Shown here piece after piece: positions 6,183 through 9,880 of a stretch of 9,880 nucleotides of DNA. The notes below the pieces were generated by a model. It was not told the origin of the DNA and did no database searches. It saw nothing but the letters and a program-made list of their open reading frames with translations. The translations under genes and the position numbers were made by a program. Each line of letters opens with the position of its first letter. Position 1 is the stretch's first letter. The stretch covers positions 4,126 to 14,005 of the forward strand of contig DIAV01000360.1 of assembly GCA_002415895.1 (NCBI GenBank), given 5' to 3'. Source of the DNA: Anaerolineales bacterium UBA5069. Its GTDB lineage: Bacteria; Chloroflexota; Anaerolineae; Caldilineales; Caldilineaceae.

Positions 6183-7142
6183 TTAACATGCGGTAATGCC
6201 GGTTCCAGAGATTAACAGGTCCAGTTGTCCGTTGGCCACAAGAGAGCAAATCTGCACAGGCAGAGCACCTGTCAGCCCTGTGTTCTGGCTCAATGCCAGG
6301 AATGTCAGACTCTCAAGGCCTGCAAACATGAATGGAATTCGACCAGTCAATTCGTTATTGGAGAGATCAAGATGTGTGAGTCGCCTGAGAAATCCCAGCT
6401 GAACAGGGATTTCACCGCTCCAGCCAATGCCGTCTAGTCCGAGAGTTTCCAAGTTCCTGAGTTTTCTCAGGAGCATGGGGTCGGGCGCACCCAGCGGATT
6501 GCTGCCAAGGCGCAGGTGCTCTAGCTGTAACATGTCGCCAAGGCTGCTTGGCAAAGGGCCATTGAGTTGATTCCTGCTGAGATCAATGTCGGTCAATTTT
6601 CCAAGGCCGCCAAGGCTCTCTGGAATGGGTCCAGTGAAGGAATTATGGCTCAGATGGATCGTCTCGAGGTCCTTTAGCTCACCCATCACATTGGGAATGG
6701 GTCCCGATAGACTGTTTGCGGGAAGAAGCAGGACCCTTAGCCACTGAAGTCTCATAATCTCGTTGGGCAATGTGCCGCCCAGATTATTCTGTACAAGTGA
6801 AACTAAAGTGACATGCTCATGATCGGGCAGGCAGTCAACCCCTTTCCATTCACATGGGTTCATATCTGTCAACCATCCGTCGTTGTTATTCCAATTCGCC
6901 CCGCCCGTGGCTGCGTACAAAGCAACGAGTCCTCGGCATTCGTCCGGAGTGATTGATGTCACCAGATCGCAGTCAAAGGTCGCAGAAATTGCGCGCATTG
7001 TTGTCGCGGCTACAACGGGCTGGTCAACCGTGGCTGTGGGCACAGGTGTAATCGGCGCACATGCCGCTTGCATAAGCAGGAACAAGAACAACACCAAGGT
7101 GCGTATATGGCGATAGATTCTGTTTTTAGCGCTGCTCTTCAT
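6183..7142 (-). CDS. Plant-type leucine-rich-repeat lipoprotein
   Basis: A 319-residue predicted surface protein. The N-terminus has basic residues (KNRIYRHIR), a hydrophobic core (LVLFLFLLM) and MQAAC with Cys28 as a possible lipid-attachment site; the residue at -3 (Gln) is not ideal, so type II or I processing is only likely. After a Pro/Thr linker, LVALYAATGGANWNNNDGW (72-90) and NPCEWKGVDC (95-104) form the N-terminal cap seen in plant-type LRR receptors and some bacterial LRR proteins. Eight repeats spaced by 24 residues follow (111-295), then a short Cys-containing end (CS, ITAC). Such solenoids bind proteins or glycans; no catalytic domain exists and the partner is unknown. ATG at 7142 has GGAGAGGGAGG just upstream, a very strong ribosome site. 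Base composition is visibly less GC-rich than its neighbours, which suggests acquisition by transfer. Confidence 0.88.
   Translation of the reverse strand: MKSSAKNRIYRHIRTLVLFLFLLMQAACAPITPVPTATVDQPVVAATTMRAISATFDCDLVTSITPDECRGLVALYAATGGANWNNNDGWLTDMNPCEWKGVDCLPDHEHVTLVSLVQNNLGGTLPNEIMRLQWLRVLLLPANSLSGPIPNVMGELKDLETIHLSHNSFTGPIPESLGGLGKLTDIDLSRNQLNGPLPSSLGDMLQLEHLRLGSNPLGAPDPMLLRKLRNLETLGLDGIGWSGEIPVQLGFLRRLTHLDLSNNELTGRIPFMFAGLESLTFLALSQNTGLTGALPVQICSLVANGQLDLLISGTGITAC
6258..6812 (-). repeat. Eight tandem 24-residue leucine-rich repeats
   Basis: Within the LRR lipoprotein the repeats begin at residues 111, 135, 159, 183, 207, 231, 255 and 279, an exact 24-residue period. Units match LxxLxLxxNxLxGxIPxxLGxLxx, for example LTHLDLSNNELTGRIP. 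The fifth (GSNPLGAPDP) and sixth (GLDGIGWSGEIP) units are degenerate, and the last carries a one-residue insertion (NTGLTGALP). The G-x-I-P signature defines the plant-specific LRR class. Confidence 0.9.
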
Positions 7143-7297
7143 GGCTCCTCCCTCTCCTTTGCCGATCTTGGCAAAACGAATGCAAACGGCGCAGCGGCAA
7201 ACGGAGCACGCTTGCCCAGCCGTGAGTGCGCACTTGTCCCTTCTGGCGCAGATTTGAGAGATCTTGACACGCTCTGTTGCCAATGCAGAGAACAGTG

Positions 7298-7326
7298 TGT
7301 ATCTGCAGTCGTTGTGTGCAGATCAA
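7298..7326 (-). promoter_or_regulatory. Candidate promoter with operator-like inverted repeat for the LRR gene
   Basis: On the minus strand TTGATC (7321-7326) and GATACA (7298-7303) are 17 bases apart. A perfect 7-base inverted repeat, ATCTGCA (7301-7307) and TGCAGAT (7317-7323) with a nine-base spacer, sits between and overlaps both hexamers, as an operator would. The -10 is poor (three of six), and the leader would be about 150 bases, so this is tentative. An alternative extended -10, TGC-TATTCT, lies farther upstream near 7360. Confidence 0.28.
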
Positions 7327-7547
7327 GACTGGGATGCTAGAGCGCTCGGTTTGTAGAATAGCACGGATTCGGCTACCAGATCGGCTCGAATTTGTTCAAG
7401 GCAATGGAGCCTGAAATTATCACTCGAAAGAGACTTGAGCGCAACGTCGTCTTTTCGCGCCATTTCGATATTTCGTGTGAATCGACTACCTCTGATACCT
7501 CTGGAAAAACATCAGGTGCTTTGCGCGATTCACGCTGTATCCTCCCA

Positions 7548-7578
7548 TAGACAGAGCGGTCAAACAGTATGGTATAAT
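7548..7578 (+). promoter_or_regulatory. radA promoter with extended -10
   Basis: TATAAT at 7573-7578 is a perfect -10, preceded by TGG (extended -10, 7570-7572). TAGACA (7548-7553) matches the -35 consensus at five of six positions but at a long 19-bp spacing, which the extended -10 may compensate. Transcription would start near 7585, leaving a leader of about 36 bases before the radA ATG. Confidence 0.7.
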
Positions 7579-7620
7579 ATCCGCACATTTGTTCGGTTTA
7601 TTTTTGGTGGGATGGTGATC

Positions 7621-9009
7621 ATGGCAAAGACCCGCGTGCAGTATGTCTGTTCGGCCTGCGGCAGCGTGCAGATGAAGTGGCTGGGCAAATGCCCCGATTG
7701 CGGGGCATGGAATACGCTGGAGGAGGAGACCGTTGCTCCGCCCAGCGCCGCGCGCCCAACGATGATGCCCGTGGCGGGCGGCGCGGCGGCGCTGCCCATC
7801 CTCCTGCCCGAGATTGCTGTGGACGGGCTGCCGCGCCTGACGCTGGCCAACCGCGAACTCAACCGCGTGCTGGGTGGCGGCATTGTGCCCGGCTCCTGTG
7901 TGCTGGTGGGAGGCGACCCCGGCATTGGCAAGAGCACGCTGCTGCTGCAGATGGCGGCCGAGGTGGCCGAGAGTGTAGGCCCCGTTATGTACGTTAGCGC
8001 GGAGGAGAGCGCGCATCAAATTGGGCGGCGCGCCCAGCGCCTTGGCATTAAGGGCGAGCGCATGCACATCCTCTCCGAGGTGGTGGTTGAGCCGATTTTG
8101 GAGCAGATTGAGAGTCTGCGCCCGGCGCTGGTGATTGTTGACTCGATCCAGGCCATTTACTCGGGCAACAGTAGTTCGGCCGCAGGCACGGTAAGCCAGG
8201 TGCGCGACTGCGCAGCGGCGCTGCTGCGGCTGGCCAAGGTCAGCAATGTGCCCATCTTTCTGGTGGGCCATGTGACCAAGGAGGGCTCAATTGCCGGGCC
8301 GCGCGTGCTCGAGCACATGGTTGATGTGGTGCTGCAACTGGAAGGCGAGCGTTTTCACGCCTACCGCCTGCTGCGCTCCATCAAGAACCGCTTCGGCAGC
8401 ACAAACGAGGTGGGCGTCTTCGAGATGAGCGAGGCGGGCATGACTGAGGTGCCTAACCCTTCGGAGCTCTTCCTTGCCGAGCGCTTGCCCAATGCCTCGG
8501 GCAGCGCGATTGCCGTCTCCATGGAGGGGACGCGACCGCTGCTGGTGGAAGTGCAGGCGCTCTGCAGCGGTACGGCCTTTAGCCAGCCGCGCCGCACCAC
8601 CAACGGGATTGACATGAACCGGCTGCTGCTGCTTTCGGCCGTGCTCAGCAAACGCGTGGGCATGGACCTGAGCGACCAGGACATTTTCATCAATGTGATT
8701 GGCGGCATGCAGATCGATGAGCCTGCGGCTGACCTGCCCGTGGCCGTGGCCATTGCCAGCAGCTTTCGCAATCGTCCTGTGGCTGTGGATTTGGCAATTA
8801 TGGGCGAGGTGGGATTGAGCGGCGAACTGCGCAGTGTGGGGCACCTGCCGCGCCGCCTGGGTGAGGCGGCCAAACTCGGCTTTACGCGCGCGATTGTGCC
8901 GCGCAGCGCGCTGGGCCGCCGCAGCGGTGACAGCCTGCCCACGGGCATTCAGGTGCTGGGCGCGCGCACTTTGCATGAGGCGCTTGATCTGGCGCTGACG
9001 CAGGGCTAA
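7621..9009 (+). CDS. radA: DNA repair/recombination ATPase RadA (Sms)
   Basis: A 462-residue protein of normal RadA length. It begins with a four-cysteine zinc finger (C10, C13, C24, C27; CSACG...CPDCG). The RecA-like ATPase core carries Walker A GGDPGIGKST (97-106), Walker B LVIVDSIQAIY (170-180), and the RadA-specific KNRFGS motif (255-260). The C-terminal part (about 290-462) is the Lon-protease-like ring domain; DEPAADLPVA (366-375) has Ala where Lon has its catalytic Ser, as expected for RadA, which is not a protease. RadA is a hexameric helicase-like motor that extends branches of recombination intermediates made by RecA. ATG at 7621 matches the family start (MAKxxxxYVC); GGTGGG at 7606-7611 is the likely ribosome site. 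An ATG three codons upstream is too close to that site. It stands alone upstream of lepB, which has its own promoter. Confidence 0.97.
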   Translation: MAKTRVQYVCSACGSVQMKWLGKCPDCGAWNTLEEETVAPPSAARPTMMPVAGGAAALPILLPEIAVDGLPRLTLANRELNRVLGGGIVPGSCVLVGGDPGIGKSTLLLQMAAEVAESVGPVMYVSAEESAHQIGRRAQRLGIKGERMHILSEVVVEPILEQIESLRPALVIVDSIQAIYSGNSSSAAGTVSQVRDCAAALLRLAKVSNVPIFLVGHVTKEGSIAGPRVLEHMVDVVLQLEGERFHAYRLLRSIKNRFGSTNEVGVFEMSEAGMTEVPNPSELFLAERLPNASGSAIAVSMEGTRPLLVEVQALCSGTAFSQPRRTTNGIDMNRLLLLSAVLSKRVGMDLSDQDIFINVIGGMQIDEPAADLPVAVAIASSFRNRPVAVDLAIMGEVGLSGELRSVGHLPRRLGEAAKLGFTRAIVPRSALGRRSGDSLPTGIQVLGARTLHEALDLALTQG

Positions 9010-9057
9010 CCGGCCACGCGCGCCATTGTGTCAAGCAATTCAGCTTCTCGGCGCAAC

Positions 9058-9085
9058 TGGACATTCCCATTGTCTGCGCTATACT
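9058..9085 (+). promoter_or_regulatory. lepB promoter
   Basis: TGGACA (9058-9063) and TATACT (9080-9085) each match the sigma-70 consensus at five of six positions and are 16 bases apart. Transcription would begin near 9092, about 28 bases before the lepB ATG. No terminator hairpin was seen between the radA stop (9009) and this promoter, so some read-through from radA is possible. Confidence 0.65.
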
Positions 9086-9119
9086 GCACTTCATTCTGCA
9101 TTCATTGAGTTCTGTGGCC

Positions 9120-9854
9120 ATGACGCAACGAATCGACAACCAGCCCACGCCTACACCCAGCAGCTTGCCGGCTGACAATCCCGCGGCCCACCCTGCAAAC
9201 AGCTATCCGCCGCCAGGCTATGCCCCGGAGGGTTTTCGTCCCGAGGCGTATGGCCCGGAAGGGTATGGCCCCTACGCCGGCTATGGCTATGAGCAGCGGC
9301 CGGCGCGTGGGCCGGGCGCTGTTCCTGCGCCACGTGCCGAGAATGTGGATCGCGTCGGTCTTCTCCTGCGCGAGGTGCTGCAGATCACCCTGCCTGCAAT
9401 TGTGCTGGCCATTGTTGTACACCTCTTTCTGGCGCAGGCCACAGTTGTCTACGGTCAGAGCATGGAGCCCAATCTCTCCTCGCAGCAGCGGCTGATTGTG
9501 GACAAATTCAGCCTGCACTTTAACGCGCCCATGCGCAATGACATTGTTGTGATTGACCTGCCCAACATGGATGACATGCTGGTGAAGCGCGTGGTGGGGC
9601 TGCCGGGTGAGGTGGTTGAGGTGCGCGACGGGGTTGTGCTGGTGGATGGTGCACCCCTTGCCGAGCCCTACGATCACGATCTGGGCCATACCAGCATGGC
9701 CCCGGTAACGCTGGCGCCGCTCGAGTACTTTGTTATGGGCGACAACCGTGATAACAGCAACGACAGCCGCGCCTTTGGCCCTGTGCACCGCAAAACCATT
9801 GTGGGGCGCGTCTGGTTGCGTTACTGGCCACTCAACGAGTTCCATCTCTTCTAG
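9120..9854 (+). CDS. lepB: Signal peptidase I with Tyr/Gly/Pro-rich N-terminal tail
   Basis: A 244-residue type I signal peptidase, which cuts signal peptides from exported preproteins on the outer face of the cytoplasmic membrane. A polar, Pro/Ala/Tyr/Gly-rich cytoplasmic tail (1-76) is followed by one membrane segment (about 88-107). The catalytic domain shows box B YGQSMEPNL (111-119; nucleophile Ser114), box D MLVKRVVGLPGE (153-164; general base Lys156), and box E GDNRDNSNDSRAFGPV (207-222). The short domain with a single N-terminal anchor is the Gram-positive/Chloroflexi-like form; the tail is longer than is usual. Start: ATG at 9120 is the first good ATG; an in-frame GTG (9114) and TTG (9105) precede it, and no clear ribosome site separates them, so the exact start is uncertain by a few codons. 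The 26 bases after the stop show no terminator. Confidence 0.95.
   Translation: MTQRIDNQPTPTPSSLPADNPAAHPANSYPPPGYAPEGFRPEAYGPEGYGPYAGYGYEQRPARGPGAVPAPRAENVDRVGLLLREVLQITLPAIVLAIVVHLFLAQATVVYGQSMEPNLSSQQRLIVDKFSLHFNAPMRNDIVVIDLPNMDDMLVKRVVGLPGEVVEVRDGVVLVDGAPLAEPYDHDLGHTSMAPVTLAPLEYFVMGDNRDNSNDSRAFGPVHRKTIVGRVWLRYWPLNEFHLF
9216..9290 (+). repeat. Gly-Tyr-Pro-Glu low-complexity repeats in LepB
   Basis: Residues 33-57 of LepB consist of imperfect short units built on G-Y-x-P-E: GYAPEGF, RPEAY, GPEGY, GPYAGY, GY. The underlying DNA repeats GGCCCGGARGNTATGG-like words. The segment precedes the membrane anchor, so it should lie in the cytoplasm and is probably disordered. Confidence 0.75.
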
Positions 9855-9880
9855 GTGGCAACACAAACAAGGTCAGAACA

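Larger units (their letters stand above)
7143..7620. other. 478-bp divergent intergenic region (LRR gene / radA)
   Basis: No convincing gene on either strand: the open frames here are short and lack ribosome sites or recognisable domains. The right half (about 7380-7600) is more AT-rich than the coding neighbours. It holds the radA promoter (7548-7578), a candidate LRR promoter with an inverted repeat (7298-7326), and a small stem (TTTGCC 7158-7163 with GGCAAA 7170-7175) immediately upstream of the LRR ribosome site on the minus strand. A partly overlapping small stem CTCTG/CAGAG lies at 7272-7290. Confidence 0.6.

Noticed and set aside
7068..7340. Possible small plus-strand protein in the LRR/radA intergenic region
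   Set aside because: It overlaps the LRR signal-peptide region, has no ribosome site and no recognisable features.
7435..7620. 62-residue N-terminal extension of RadA
   Set aside because: It spans the radA promoter, and the canonical family start is the ATG at 7621 just before the zinc finger.
7486..8976. Long minus-strand open frames (261 and 229 residues) opposite radA
   Set aside because: They mirror radA codons; the translations are rich in Ala/His/Gln/Arg typical of antisense of GC-rich genes and show no motif.
1..9009. NurA and RadA as parts of one new repair island
   Set aside because: They are more than 6 kb apart, on opposite strands, separated by unrelated metabolic genes; the window shows no shared operon and no HerA.
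9102..9866. 254-residue minus-strand open frame opposite lepB
   Set aside because: lepB carries all catalytic boxes of signal peptidase I; the antisense frame has no recognisable domain.

Overview
The window reads as chromosomal DNA of a free-living, oxygen-exposed bacterium with a GC-rich genome. The codon use, a Mn-type superoxide dismutase, a bacterial NurA-fold nuclease and genes without strong Shine-Dalgarno sites would fit Chloroflexota (Anaerolineae or relatives). That assignment is inference from gene content and was not tested by any search. There are no rRNAs, tRNAs, CRISPR arrays, transposases or phage genes.

Layout. Positions 1-7142 carry seven genes, all on the minus strand; positions 7621-9854 carry two on the plus strand. 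From left to right on the minus strand these are: nurA-type nuclease (runs off the left edge); a NeuD/PglD-type left-handed beta-helix acyltransferase; a class III PLP aminotransferase; Mn superoxide dismutase; a METTL7/UbiE-like methyltransferase; a membrane-anchored metallophosphoesterase; and a plant-type leucine-rich-repeat lipoprotein of lower GC. After a 478-bp divergent intergenic region come radA (recombination ATPase) and lepB (signal peptidase I) on the plus strand.

Transcription units inferred from spacing and signals. The aminotransferase and acyltransferase form a tight pair (22-bp gap, each with a GGAG site). The metallophosphoesterase and methyltransferase are translationally coupled (8-base overlap GTGGCTAA). 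A strong 18-bp hairpin with a T-tract lies between the dismutase and the aminotransferase. nurA has its own extended -10 so close to the ATG that the mRNA should be leaderless; the metallophosphoesterase shows a similar arrangement. radA has an extended -10 (TGGTATAAT) and lepB a near-consensus -35/-10 pair.

The genes are mostly housekeeping: DNA repair (NurA, RadA), oxidative-stress defence (SOD) and protein export (LepB; the LRR protein is a possible exported lipoprotein). I see no convincing new multi-gene defence or mobile system. The most unusual items are the LRR lipoprotein with foreign-looking composition, the class III aminotransferase paired with a sugar-type acyltransferase, the Tyr/Gly/Pro-rich N-terminal tail of LepB, and the leaderless promoters.
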